A DNA stretch of 64,000 nt from Asaia bogorensis (lineage in GTDB: Bacteria; Pseudomonadota; Alphaproteobacteria; Acetobacterales; Acetobacteraceae): contig CAMBMS010000007.1 of NCBI GenBank assembly GCA_945868845.1, positions 41,088-105,087 on the forward strand. The letters run 5' to 3'. Positions 1 through 8,813 of the stretch are shown here, one piece after another; position 1 is the first letter of the stretch; every line of letters begins with the position of its first letter. Under the pieces are notes generated by a model, which was not told the DNA's origin, did no database searches, and saw only the letters and a list, made by a program, of their open reading frames with translations. A program made the position numbers and the translations under genes.

Positions 1-30
1 ACCGCTGATATGCTTGAACGCATCGTTCAT
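1..30 (-). CDS. Start of an unidentified gene, cut by the window edge
   Basis: An ATG lies on the minus strand at 30, two bases beyond the stop of the upstream SDR gene. It is preceded by a GGGGAG ribosome-binding site about eight bases away, inside the end of the SDR gene. Only ten codons are visible (MNDAFKHISG), so no family can be named. The tight spacing suggests it is the next gene of the same operon. It could also be a chance start. Confidence 0.4.
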   Translation of the reverse strand, partial: MNDAFKHISG

Positions 31-32
31 AT

Positions 33-842
33 TTACTGACTCCCCGCCGCATTACGAAACATCGGCCCCGAATGCACCCGATTGGCCGACATCAACCCGC
101 CATCCACCGGCAAGGTGATCCCGGTGATGTAGCACGCCAGGTCCGAAAGCAGGAACAGCGCTGCCTTACCGATCTCGTCGGTGGTGCCGCGCCGTTTCAT
201 CGGGATCAGGCTTTCGCGATACCAATCCGCCCGCGCCGACGTGTCATAGAGGCGCGGTGTAACGATATGGCCCGGCGCGATGGCATTCACCCGAATGGCA
301 TGCTCAGCCCATTCCACCGCCATGCTCTGCACCAGGTTGATCAGCCCCGCCTTCGCCGCGCCATAGGCCGCATGCATCGGCGAGCCCTGCATGCCATCCA
401 CCGAGGCGATGCATACCATCGCTCCCGGCACGCCGCGCCGAACCATGCTTTGTGCCACCGCGCGCCCGGCGGTAAAGACGTACCGCAGATTGCGCGCGAA
501 CTCAAAATCCCAGGTTTCGGTCCGCATCTCAAAGATGCTCTCGAACGCGGCGGCGCCAACAATCGCCACCATGCCATCCAACCCGCCAAGTTTTTCCTCC
601 GCCTCCGCGACAATGCGATCCAGCTGCGAATCATCCAGCACATCACCCAATACGGCGACACCCTTACGCCCCAGATGCTGAACGGATTTCGCCACGTTTT
701 CCGCCCGCTCCAACACCACATCCACCAGCGCCACATCGGCGCCCGCCATGGCGAGAAAGCGCGCTGTGCTTTCCCCCATACCCTGCCCGCCGCCGATCAC
801 CATGACGGCCTTGCCTTCCATTCCTAGCAATGATGCGGGCAT
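33..842 (-). CDS. Short-chain dehydrogenase/reductase (SDR)
   Basis: This is a classical SDR of 269 residues, an NAD(P)-dependent oxidoreductase that is probably cytosolic. The N-terminal nucleotide-binding glycine motif appears as GGGQGMG, near residues 13-19. The catalytic Tyr-x-x-x-Lys is seen in AAYGAAKAG, and a C-terminal PVDGG signature is present. The start at 842 is preferred over a TTG six bases upstream because AGGGAG sits eight bases before the ATG. It lies 63 bp downstream of a CaiB-type CoA-transferase on the same strand, which suggests a role in degrading a hydroxyacyl compound. The substrate cannot be read from the sequence. Confidence 0.88.
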   Translation of the reverse strand: MPASLLGMEGKAVMVIGGGQGMGESTARFLAMAGADVALVDVVLERAENVAKSVQHLGRKGVAVLGDVLDDSQLDRIVAEAEEKLGGLDGMVAIVGAAAFESIFEMRTETWDFEFARNLRYVFTAGRAVAQSMVRRGVPGAMVCIASVDGMQGSPMHAAYGAAKAGLINLVQSMAVEWAEHAIRVNAIAPGHIVTPRLYDTSARADWYRESLIPMKRRGTTDEIGKAALFLLSDLACYITGITLPVDGGLMSANRVHSGPMFRNAAGSQ

Positions 843-905
843 CTGCAATCTCCCTAGAAAAGTCCGTACACGGTGGGTAGCGCGTCACCCCCAGGGCAAC
901 CGCGC

Positions 906-2042
906 CTACCCGCCCAAAATCTCCGCGTTATGTTCACCGAGCCTCGGCGCCTCGCGCGCGAATTCTGCTCGCGCGCCATCGAAGCTGACCGGCAAGCCGA
1001 CCGTACGCACCACACCCTCCGGCCCGGCCTGGATAATCCCCATCGCCGCCGTCTGCGGATGCACCACCACCTGGTCCACCGTCTGGATCGGCCCACAGGG
1101 AATCCCCGCCGCCTCTAGCATCGCCATCCAAACGGCCACTGGTTGAACTCGCAACCTTTCACTCAGCGCGCCAATGATGGCGTCACGGTTCACCACCCGA
1201 TCGGCGTTAAGCGCAAAGCGTGGGTCGTCCGCCAGTTCGGGCCGCCCGATCACGCCGCATAATTTGCGGAATAGATTATCGTTCCCGGCGGCCACCATCA
1301 TATAGCCGTCGGAGCCGGAGAACACCTGATACGGCACGATCTCCCGCACCCCCGATCCCGCGCGCACCGGCATCTGCCCCGAACACAAATAGGCCGCCAG
1401 CGGCACCGTCATCCAGCCGCAGGATGTTTCGTACAGCGAGGTATCAATCACGCCCCCCTGCCCCGTGCGCGCCCGCTCGGCGATCGCCGCCAGTATCCCG
1501 ATGGCGGCCCACATCCCCGTCGCCATGTCCATGATGGAGACGGAGACGCGCACCGGATCGCGCCCATCCTCGCCCAGCATAGACATCAGCCCGCCAAAGG
1601 CCTGCATCAAAGGGTCGTAGCCCGGCATGTCCTTCAATGGCCCGCGATTGCCGAAGGCGCCGATATTACAGAACAGCAACGAGGGCTTTTCGGCCAATAG
1701 TCCCGCCGGCCCCATGCCCAGCCTGTCCATCGCCCCCGCCTTGACGTTGTGCAGCAACACATCCGCCTTCCCGACGATGAAACGCCGCAACCGCGCGCGT
1801 TCCGCATCGTCGGCCAAATCCACGGTGATGCCACGCTTGCTCCGGTTCAGCGCATGAAACGCCGCCGCGCTCTCGCCCCAGAAAGGTGGCCCCCAGCCGC
1901 GCGCGTAATCCCCGCCCTTCGGGTTCTCCACCTTCACCACATCCGCACCAAGTTCGGCGAGAATGAGCCCCGCATAGGGCGCGGCCACCGAATGGCCGAT
2001 CTCCACCACCATCACCCCGGTCAATGGTCGCGCGCTCAGCAT
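906..2042 (-). CDS. CaiB/BaiF family CoA-transferase (family III)
   Basis: Predicted to move CoA between an acyl-CoA and a free organic acid. The N-terminus has the family form GVMVVEIGHSVAAPYAG, followed by LGADVVKVENPKGGD. The downstream ADVLLHNVKAGAMDRLG segment matches the region just before the catalytic Asp loop of the family. Length (378 residues) is normal. A longer reading begins at 2087, but AAGGAGA lies seven bases before the ATG at 2042 and the family N-terminus starts there. It is divergent from the acyl-CoA dehydrogenase at 2132, leaving an 89 bp shared promoter region. Substrate unknown. Confidence 0.87.
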   Translation of the reverse strand: MLSARPLTGVMVVEIGHSVAAPYAGLILAELGADVVKVENPKGGDYARGWGPPFWGESAAAFHALNRSKRGITVDLADDAERARLRRFIVGKADVLLHNVKAGAMDRLGMGPAGLLAEKPSLLFCNIGAFGNRGPLKDMPGYDPLMQAFGGLMSMLGEDGRDPVRVSVSIMDMATGMWAAIGILAAIAERARTGQGGVIDTSLYETSCGWMTVPLAAYLCSGQMPVRAGSGVREIVPYQVFSGSDGYMMVAAGNDNLFRKLCGVIGRPELADDPRFALNADRVVNRDAIIGALSERLRVQPVAVWMAMLEAAGIPCGPIQTVDQVVVHPQTAAMGIIQAGPEGVVRTVGLPVSFDGARAEFAREAPRLGEHNAEILGG

Positions 2043-2131
2043 CGCCGTCTCCTTTACGTCCCCAACAAGTTGACGACCCGCCGCCATCGGGGCAAGCCTC
2101 CGCCAAGGTACGCCCGGAAGGAGACGCGAAC

Positions 2132-3310
2132 ATGAGCGAAGAAACCATGATGGCGATCGGGGAGGATGATCCCGAGCTGCGCGAATCCGTCCGTAAGCTT
2201 TGTGAGAAATATCCTGGCAGCTACTGGAGCAAGCTGGAGGACGAGCAGGCCTACCCCACCGAATTCATCAACGAACTGACGGAAGCCGGCTTCCTCGGCG
2301 CGTTGATCCCGGAGGAGTACGGCGGTTCCGGCCTCTCGTTGCGTGCTGCCGCGGTGATCCTGGAAGAAATCAACGCCGCCGGCTGCAACGCCAGCCAGGG
2401 CCATGCGCAGATGTACATCATGGGCACCCTGCTGCGGCACGGCTCGGAGGAACAGAAGCGCAAATACCTGCCGGAAATTGCCGCCGGACGCATTCGCCTG
2501 CAGGCCTTCGGCGTGACCGAACCCTCCACGGGATCCGACACCACGCAACTAAAAACCCGTGCTACGCGCGACGGAAACAGCTACATCATCAACGGCCAGA
2601 AAGTCTGGACCTCTCGCGCGCTCTATTCCGACATGATGCTGTTGCTCGCCCGCACCACACCAGCGGACCAGACGCAAAAGCGAAGCGACGGCCTTTCGGT
2701 GTTCCTCATCGACCTATCGGAAAAAAATCAGGGCAAGGGGCTGGATATCCGCCCGATCAAAGCGATGATCAATCACAATACAACGGAAGTTTTTTTCGAT
2801 AATTTCCGTATTCCTGCCGACAGCCTGATCGGCGAGGAAGGTCGCGGCTTTCGCTACATCCTCGATGGCATGAACGCCGAGCGCATCTTGGTGGCCTCGG
2901 AAGCCGTGGGCGATGGCCGCTATTTTATCAAAAAGGCGGTGAGCTACGCCAACGAACGCGTAGTGTTCGGCAAGCCGATCGGCCAGAATCAGGCAGTCCA
3001 ATTCCCGATCGCGCGCGCCTGGGCAGAACTGGAAGGCGCCGACCTGGTCTGCCGCCGCGCCGCCGCTTTGTTCGACGCGGGCAAGGAGTGCGGCGCGGAC
3101 GCCAATATCGCCAAGCTGCTCGCCTCGGAAGCGGCATGGAAAGCCGCCGAGACCTGCATGCAGACGTATGGTGGTTTCAGCTATGCGCGCGAATACGAGA
3201 TCGAGCGTAAATGGCGCGACACACGCCTGTTCCAGATCGCCCCGATCTCCACCAACCTTATCCTCGGGTATGTCGGCCAGCATGTGCTGGGTATGCCGCG
3301 GTCGTACTGA
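2132..3310 (+). CDS. Acyl-CoA dehydrogenase family protein
   Basis: FAD-dependent enzyme of about 392 residues that would introduce an alpha,beta double bond into an acyl-CoA. The family order is visible: an N-terminal helical domain, the FAD-binding FGVTEPSTGSD motif, the YIINGQKVWTS strand, and the C-terminal QTYGGFSYAREYEIER segment that closes the FAD site. In the last segment, the YAREYEIERKWRD region is the usual C-terminal signature. The ATG at 2132 has AAGGAG eight to nine bases upstream, so the longer reading from 2024 is rejected. It is divergent from a CoA-transferase, consistent with organic-acid degradation. Confidence 0.9.
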   Translation: MSEETMMAIGEDDPELRESVRKLCEKYPGSYWSKLEDEQAYPTEFINELTEAGFLGALIPEEYGGSGLSLRAAAVILEEINAAGCNASQGHAQMYIMGTLLRHGSEEQKRKYLPEIAAGRIRLQAFGVTEPSTGSDTTQLKTRATRDGNSYIINGQKVWTSRALYSDMMLLLARTTPADQTQKRSDGLSVFLIDLSEKNQGKGLDIRPIKAMINHNTTEVFFDNFRIPADSLIGEEGRGFRYILDGMNAERILVASEAVGDGRYFIKKAVSYANERVVFGKPIGQNQAVQFPIARAWAELEGADLVCRRAAALFDAGKECGADANIAKLLASEAAWKAAETCMQTYGGFSYAREYEIERKWRDTRLFQIAPISTNLILGYVGQHVLGMPRSY

Positions 3311-3517
3311 AGAATCGTCCGCGCGTTTAGGGGGTAATCCGCGCGCGCTGTCTCTCGCACCTGCGCGCGCAGGAAATGCTTTTCGACCGCATGGTCCATC
3401 AGTGCCGATTCAGAAACGGCATCACCTTAAGTTTCCAGTTGAAATAAGATGTGATCGCCAGACGCATGACAAAGATATTTCATGCCGCAAGCTTCTGCCC
3501 GGAGACGCGCGGGAGCT

Positions 3518-4915
3518 TTAATCCCCCGCCAGCTTGACCTGCGATGTGGGCGCGGCCATACGCATGAGCGACGAAATATCCTTCGTGGTATGGATCGCCA
3601 GCACCGCGTCCGCAAGATTTGCCGCGCGATCGACGCCGAGCACCGCGTCGGTCAGCCCAGCGAATTTGGCGCGCAGCTCGTCCTCGGTGAGGAAATTATC
3701 CGGCTCGCCCTTCGGCACCACGATTTTTTTCACGTAATCCTTACCACGCGCGCGAATGGTCACTTTGCCGGACATGTTGGCTGGAAACTCTGCCTCGATC
3801 TCCGGATCGAACTGGCAATTTATTTTACCGAGCATCGCCCGCACGGTCGGTTCCTGCAGGTTGCGGTAGGAATCCCAGCCCATCGCACCCGTCACCAACG
3901 CCGACGACAGCACAAACGGCCCGGAAAATTGTCCATCCACCACATTCTGCGGATTGGCCTTGTGCGCCGCCGGCTCACCGATCAGCATCATCCCCGCCTT
4001 AGGTAGCCCGAGCGTGACGCTCTCGATTTCCTCCGGCCGGAATTTTTCCGCGTTGCGCAACGCTAGGATCGCGTCGATGCCGGCATGGCCATAACGGCAG
4101 GACGGATAGGGTTTCACGGCGGTCTTCATCAATTCGAACACGGTGCCGAGATCCTGCACCGCGCGCTCTGGCTTCGGCTCCGGCGCATAGGCGCGCAGGA
4201 AGCCGTGTCGTCCCTCGAACGCTTGCGAGGCGCCCTTGAAACCCTCACGCACCAGAACCGCAGCCGCGAGGCCATTCAGCGCTGCCCAACCCACCTGATG
4301 ACGCTTCGTCCACGCCCCGTTGGCGAGGAATTGCAGCGAGCCCGCGGTCTGGCTCAGCACCGTGCCCAGTGCACCTTCGATCTGTTCGGCGGAGAAACCG
4401 AACACCCGCCCTGCAGCTGCGGCAGCGCCAAAAGCCCCGCAGGTCGCGGTGGGGTGATAACCGCGGTCGTAGTGCGCCTTCGCGGGCAAGGCGAGCGCCA
4501 CGCGGCAGGTGATCTCATAGCCGGCGATGATGGCCGCCAGCACATCCGCACCGGAAGCCCCGACCATTTCCCCCGCCGCCAGCGCAGCCGGAATGACGGG
4601 CGCGCCCGGATGCAGCGACCCGGCGGCATGGGTATCATCGAAATCCAGCGAATGGGCCAGCGCGCCATTCAGATAAGCCGCGCCAGTCGGCGAATACCGC
4701 GCCGGATCGCCAAACACGCCATTATTGCCCTGCGACATACCCAAGGCACGCACGGAGGCCAGGAAGGACGCGGTGCTCTCCGCGTCATGGCGCGCGCGCA
4801 CGATATTACCCACCAGGTCCAGCACAAGGAACCGCGCGCGGGTCACGACTTCCGGAGGCAATTGCGCCAGTGTCATGTCGGCGGTGAATTTCGCCAATAC
4901 TGCCGTGATACCCAT
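3518..4915 (-). CDS. MmgE/PrpD family protein
   Basis: A 465-residue member of the MmgE/PrpD fold, whose best-known members are 2-methylcitrate dehydratase and iminodisuccinate epimerase. The N-terminal segment LPPEVVTRARFLVLDLVGN and the LAHSLDFDDTHAAGSLHPG motif are typical. The latter has the conserved Asp-Asp-Thr-His and the downstream His-Pro. The start at 4915 is chosen because a strong AGGAGG lies nine bases upstream; longer starts would contain that site. No prpB or prpC is nearby, so propionate metabolism is not supported and the substrate is open. It is divergent from the lytic transglycosylase at 5050. The 207 bp downstream of its stop, up to the acyl-CoA dehydrogenase, show nothing I recognise. 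Confidence 0.87.
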   Translation of the reverse strand: MGITAVLAKFTADMTLAQLPPEVVTRARFLVLDLVGNIVRARHDAESTASFLASVRALGMSQGNNGVFGDPARYSPTGAAYLNGALAHSLDFDDTHAAGSLHPGAPVIPAALAAGEMVGASGADVLAAIIAGYEITCRVALALPAKAHYDRGYHPTATCGAFGAAAAAGRVFGFSAEQIEGALGTVLSQTAGSLQFLANGAWTKRHQVGWAALNGLAAAVLVREGFKGASQAFEGRHGFLRAYAPEPKPERAVQDLGTVFELMKTAVKPYPSCRYGHAGIDAILALRNAEKFRPEEIESVTLGLPKAGMMLIGEPAAHKANPQNVVDGQFSGPFVLSSALVTGAMGWDSYRNLQEPTVRAMLGKINCQFDPEIEAEFPANMSGKVTIRARGKDYVKKIVVPKGEPDNFLTEDELRAKFAGLTDAVLGVDRAANLADAVLAIHTTKDISSLMRMAAPTSQVKLAGD

Positions 4916-5049
4916 GGATGTTATCCTCCTCATGTTGGATCCAATCTGCCGCAATCCGTTCCCACTTCCAAGTCCCGTGCGTCGGTTCAAGTCTGGCACT
5001 AACCCGCCCCCCTACCCCTTCGCACGTCATTGCCGCCGAATCGCCATCT

Positions 5050-6039
5050 ATGACAAAAAGACCCATGCTCACGCGCCGCTTCCTACTCGCCACCCCGCCA
5101 GCCCTGATGGCCCCCGCCATTTTGGTCACGCCGTCACGCGCACAAGGCAATTTTCAGACATTCCTGGGCGGAATTCGCGAGGAAGCGCAGCGCCATGACG
5201 TTTCCCGCGCCACACTCGACCAAGCATTCGCCAATATCCAGCCCAATCCGAAAGTGATCGCGCTAGATCGCAAACAGCCTGAATTTACCATGACATGGGA
5301 GCAATATCACGCCCGCGTCATCTCGGATCAACGGATCGCCGATGGCCGCGCCGCGCGGCAGGCCAACGCTGCCTTGTTTCGTAGCATCGAGGAACGGTTT
5401 GGCGTCGATCCTCGCGTCGTTGCAGGAATCTGGGGGCTGGAAAGCCATTTTGGTACCAAGACAGGCGGTTTCCAGGTGATCGAAGCAGTGGCCACTCTCG
5501 CCTGGGAAGGCCGGCGGGCAAGTTTCTTCCGTGCCGAACTACTTGCCGCGCTGCGGATCCTGGAGAACCGCGATATCGCCATCGCCAACATGTCCGGCTC
5601 CTATGCCGGCGCGATGGGGCAACCGCAATTCATGCCCACCTCCTTCCTGCGCTTGGCGGTCGATTTCGACGGCGATGGGCGCAAGGATATCTGGAACAGC
5701 CGGCCCGACGCCCTCGCATCGATCGCCAACTACCTGCAGAAATCGGGCTGGATAAGAGGCGAGAGCTGGGGCCAAAAAGTTCTATTGCCGACAAATCTGC
5801 CCACCACCATCGTCGGGCGAGACAACCGCCGGTCGCTGAACGACTGGCGTAACATGGGTATTCAATTGCTTGAGAAACCACGCGCGGGTTCCACCGCGCC
5901 ATCCGCGATCATCCAGCCAGACGGGCAAGGCAATCCAGCATTCCTGATCTACAAGAATTTCGATGCCATCAAGCGCTATAACCCGTCCGATTTTTATGCC
6001 CTGGCCGTGGGTCTGATTGGGGATCGGATCGGAGCCTGA
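5050..6039 (+). CDS. Lytic murein transglycosylase, MltB family
   Basis: Cleaves the MurNAc-GlcNAc bond of peptidoglycan in the periplasm. A signal peptide of about 33 residues opens the protein and contains TRRFLLA, a possible twin-arginine motif, and ends near PSRAQG. The SLT_2/MltB domain follows: the catalytic Glu is in WGLESHFG (Glu131) and the conserved GSYAGAMGQPQFMPTSF motif lies downstream. Length is 329 residues, normal for the family. No lipobox is seen, so it is probably soluble, unlike E. coli MltB. It is followed three bases later by rlpA, then a D,D-carboxypeptidase, forming a cell-wall remodelling operon. Confidence 0.9.
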   Translation: MTKRPMLTRRFLLATPPALMAPAILVTPSRAQGNFQTFLGGIREEAQRHDVSRATLDQAFANIQPNPKVIALDRKQPEFTMTWEQYHARVISDQRIADGRAARQANAALFRSIEERFGVDPRVVAGIWGLESHFGTKTGGFQVIEAVATLAWEGRRASFFRAELLAALRILENRDIAIANMSGSYAGAMGQPQFMPTSFLRLAVDFDGDGRKDIWNSRPDALASIANYLQKSGWIRGESWGQKVLLPTNLPTTIVGRDNRRSLNDWRNMGIQLLEKPRAGSTAPSAIIQPDGQGNPAFLIYKNFDAIKRYNPSDFYALAVGLIGDRIGA

Positions 6040-6042
6040 CAC

Positions 6043-6930
6043 ATGCGACAGCACTCAGGATCCTCCACGCCGGCCCCGTTGCTGCTAGCAATGGGTCTAA
6101 CGTTGGCGATGGTTCTCACTGGATGCTCCCCGCGCGAGACGGGAAGAGCGCGTTATCTGCTGGGACCGGCCTATCAAAGGGACAATGTCTGGTACTATCC
6201 GCGAGAAAATTACAGTGGCGTGCAAACCGGCCTTGCGGCAGTCGCGGCAAGCCGCCATCCCGCCACCACCGCGAATGGGGAATTCTATGATCCCACGGCG
6301 CTCGCGGCTGGCCATCCGACGTTGCAGCTGCCGGCCATCGCGCGCGTGACCAATCTGGAAAATGGCCTGGCGGTAATACTACGGATCAACGATCGCGGCC
6401 CCGACCGACCCCACCGGCTACTGGAACTGACGCCGCGCGCCGCCAGCCTGCTCGGCATTCCCGCCACCGGCGGGACCCAGATCCGCGTCGATATCCTGGA
6501 AACGGAAAGCCGCACGGCGGTGGAAGACCTGGCCAGCACGCCCCGCCTAGACATCGACACCGCCCCGCGCGGCGTTGTGCGGCAAGAGGGCGCAAGCCAG
6601 CCTCCCTCCCCCGCGCTGGCCGAGGCACCACCGGCGCAGGTGCGCCTGCACCGGATGCCGAACACCCTGATGCAGACCAGCTTCACGCCAGGCGCTCTGT
6701 TCATCCGCCTAGGCAGTTTCGGCCGGGCCGAATTCGCCGAGCGCCAACGCGCCCGGCTGGCGCATCTCGCACCCACACTGGAAACCGAACGGGAAGGCCG
6801 CCAAATGACCTACCGGCTCAGCATCGGCCCGCTACACAATATCGCCGCCGCCGATGCCACTCTCGATCAGGTTTTCCATGCCGGCATCACTGACGGGAGG
6901 ATCGTCGTCGTCCATGCGACAACGCAATAG
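6043..6930 (+). CDS. rlpA: RlpA-like septal ring lytic transglycosylase with SPOR domain
   Basis: Predicted outer-membrane lipoprotein that cuts denuded glycan strands at the division site. The signal sequence ends in the lipobox LTGC (Cys28). The double-psi beta-barrel follows, with NGEFYD, AAGHPTLQLP, VTNLENGLAVILRINDRGP; these carry the Glu, His and Asp expected in the active site. A Pro-rich linker of about 50 residues leads to a C-terminal SPOR-like domain (ALFIRLGSFGRAEFAERQ onward) that would bind denuded peptidoglycan. The gene begins three bases after the MltB-family gene and is followed by the carboxypeptidase at 6946. Confidence 0.88.
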   Translation: MRQHSGSSTPAPLLLAMGLTLAMVLTGCSPRETGRARYLLGPAYQRDNVWYYPRENYSGVQTGLAAVAASRHPATTANGEFYDPTALAAGHPTLQLPAIARVTNLENGLAVILRINDRGPDRPHRLLELTPRAASLLGIPATGGTQIRVDILETESRTAVEDLASTPRLDIDTAPRGVVRQEGASQPPSPALAEAPPAQVRLHRMPNTLMQTSFTPGALFIRLGSFGRAEFAERQRARLAHLAPTLETEREGRQMTYRLSIGPLHNIAAADATLDQVFHAGITDGRIVVVHATTQ

Positions 6931-6945
6931 ACAGGAGAGCGACGC

Positions 6946-8184
6946 ATGATCCGCCCGTACACAATCTATCGGCGTTCCACGTTGCTGACCGCTTCCGCGC
7001 TGATGCTCGCGCCACGCATGGCGTGGGCGCAGGACCGCCGCCCCAGCCAGCCATCGCCCGCCCCACGCCCCCGCCCCCCCGCGCCCAGCACCACCAACAG
7101 CGGCCCAGCGCAGACCCCGCTCGGCACGCTCGACACGGCGGCGAAGTTCGCCTTGGCGATCGATTTCACCACTGGCGCGATCCTGCTCGATAAGGGTGGC
7201 GACATGCCGATGCCGCCTTCCTCGATGACGAAGCTGATGACCGCCTATCTCGTCTACGAGGCCCTGAAATCGGGGCGATTGAAACTCACCCACGAACTCA
7301 GCGTCAGCGAGCGCGCCTGGCGCATGGGTGGGTCGAAAATGTTCGTCCAGGTCGGCAACAATGTGAAGGTGGAAGATCTGATCCGCGGCATGATCGTCCA
7401 GTCCGGCAACGACGCCTGCATCGTCCTCGCCGAGGCGCTGGCCGGCTCGGAAGAAAACTTCGCCGAGCAAATGACCGCAAAGGCACGCGAGCTGGGCCTG
7501 GCAAGTGCCACTTTTCGCAATTCCACCGGCTGGCCGGATCCCTCGCATCGCATTTCGCCACGCGATCTGGCGCTGCTAGCAAAGCGGATTATCCTGGATT
7601 TTCCCGAATATTATCACTACGATTCAGAAAAATCTTTTAAATACAATGGAATTGAACAAGAAAACCGTAATCCCCTGGTGCAAAAGGGTGTGGCTGACGG
7701 ATTAAAGACCGGCCATACCGAGGAGGGCGGATATGGCCTGGTTGCGTCCTCCCTGCGTGCCGGACGGCGGGTGATCCTGGTTATCAACGGCCTCACCTCC
7801 AAGCGCCAACGCGCCGAAGAGGCGGGGCGGCTGATGGAATGGTGTTTCCGCGAATTCGAGAACGTGGCCCTGTTCCGGGCAAGCGATGTGCTGGACAAGG
7901 CCCCGGTCTGGCTGGGCGAGGCGCCAACCGTCCCGCTGGTGCCGGGGCACGATCTTGTCCTGACCCTGCCGCGCAACTGGCGGCGCAATGCTCAACTATC
8001 CATACGTTTCGACGCGCCAGTGAAAGCCCCGGTGGCCAAGGGAGACCGACTCGGCACGATCACGGTCGGCGGACAGGGCGTGCCGCCGACAGAACTACCA
8101 TTGCTGGCTGGCGCAGATGTGCCAAGACTGGGCTTACCTGGACGCGCCATAGCGGTGCTGACCCGGATGCTTGGCAAGGGATAG
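6946..8184 (+). CDS. D-alanyl-D-alanine carboxypeptidase (penicillin-binding protein, S11)
   Basis: Trims the terminal D-Ala from peptidoglycan pentapeptides in the periplasm. All three serine-PBP motifs are visible: SMTK (Ser93, Lys96), SGN near 153, and KTG near 254. A signal peptide (about 28 residues, ending AWAQ) is followed by an unusual Pro/Arg-rich stretch before the catalytic domain. A C-terminal beta-sandwich of the PBP5_C type covers roughly 305-395, and an amphipathic tail ends the protein. AGGAGAG sits seven bases before the start. A short AT-rich patch (about 7605-7670) encodes the conserved PEYYHYDSEKSFKYNG region. Confidence 0.93.
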   Translation: MIRPYTIYRRSTLLTASALMLAPRMAWAQDRRPSQPSPAPRPRPPAPSTTNSGPAQTPLGTLDTAAKFALAIDFTTGAILLDKGGDMPMPPSSMTKLMTAYLVYEALKSGRLKLTHELSVSERAWRMGGSKMFVQVGNNVKVEDLIRGMIVQSGNDACIVLAEALAGSEENFAEQMTAKARELGLASATFRNSTGWPDPSHRISPRDLALLAKRIILDFPEYYHYDSEKSFKYNGIEQENRNPLVQKGVADGLKTGHTEEGGYGLVASSLRAGRRVILVINGLTSKRQRAEEAGRLMEWCFREFENVALFRASDVLDKAPVWLGEAPTVPLVPGHDLVLTLPRNWRRNAQLSIRFDAPVKAPVAKGDRLGTITVGGQGVPPTELPLLAGADVPRLGLPGRAIAVLTRMLGKG

Positions 8185-8189
8185 CTTGC

Positions 8190-8813
8190 GTGGCCGGACA
8201 TTTCCTGACCTTTGAGGGTGGCGAGGGCGCCGGTAAATCGACCCAGGCGCGATTGCTGGCCGCTGCGCTCTGCGCGCGGGGCTTGCCGGTGCTACGGACT
8301 CGCGAACCTGGCGGCACGCCGGGAGCCGAACGGCTGCGCGCGTTGTTGCTCGGCGGTGAAACCGACTGGTCCGCGCCGGCGGAAGCATTGTTACACTTCG
8401 CCGCCCGCGCGGAACATATCGAGCGTAGCATCCGGCCGGCGCTGGATGCCGGATTTTGGGTGATTTGCGATCGGTTCAGTGATTCGACCCTTGCCTACCA
8501 GGGCTATGGCCAGGGCGCGGACCGCGGCCTAATTCGCCAACTTGGCAGGTTGATGAATCTCGTGCCTCACATGACATTTATCCTAAATATATCTGATGAT
8601 ATAGCAAAATATCGCCTTTTTCACCGTGGCGAAGATGCCGACCGCTATGAACGGTTAGACGCTTTCTTCCATTCCAGGGTGAATGTCGGCTTCCGCGACA
8701 TCGCCGCCGCCGCCCCCGAGCGCTGCGTGCTCGTCGCCGCGGATGGCAGTGAGCACGCGGTGCACCAATCCATCATGACGGCGCTGCAGCATCGGCTGGA
8801 CGTGCCGGCATGA
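8190..8813 (+). CDS. tmk: Thymidylate kinase
   Basis: Phosphorylates dTMP to dTDP. The P-loop GGEGAGKST lies near residues 10-18, the DRFSDSTLAYQGYGQG substrate motif follows, and a LID-like segment is RGEDADRYERLD. I place the start at a GTG at 8190, six bases after the carboxypeptidase stop and nine bases after AAGGG; this gives 207 residues, the normal length. Longer readings run back into the upstream gene. The stop overlaps the holB start by four bases (ATGA), indicating coupling. The segment at 8575-8620 is clearly more AT-rich than its surroundings and encodes a divergent ILNISDDIAKYRLF stretch. Confidence 0.92.
   Translation: MAGHFLTFEGGEGAGKSTQARLLAAALCARGLPVLRTREPGGTPGAERLRALLLGGETDWSAPAEALLHFAARAEHIERSIRPALDAGFWVICDRFSDSTLAYQGYGQGADRGLIRQLGRLMNLVPHMTFILNISDDIAKYRLFHRGEDADRYERLDAFFHSRVNVGFRDIAAAAPERCVLVAADGSEHAVHQSIMTALQHRLDVPA

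Noticed and set aside
3518..4915. 2-methylcitrate dehydratase (prpD)
   Set aside because: No prpB, prpC or acn gene is close, and the MmgE/PrpD family is broad, so the specific name is not supported.
4960..5010. A tRNA-like GGTTCAAGTC string
   Set aside because: It resembles a T-loop, but no acceptor, D or anticodon arms can be folded around it.
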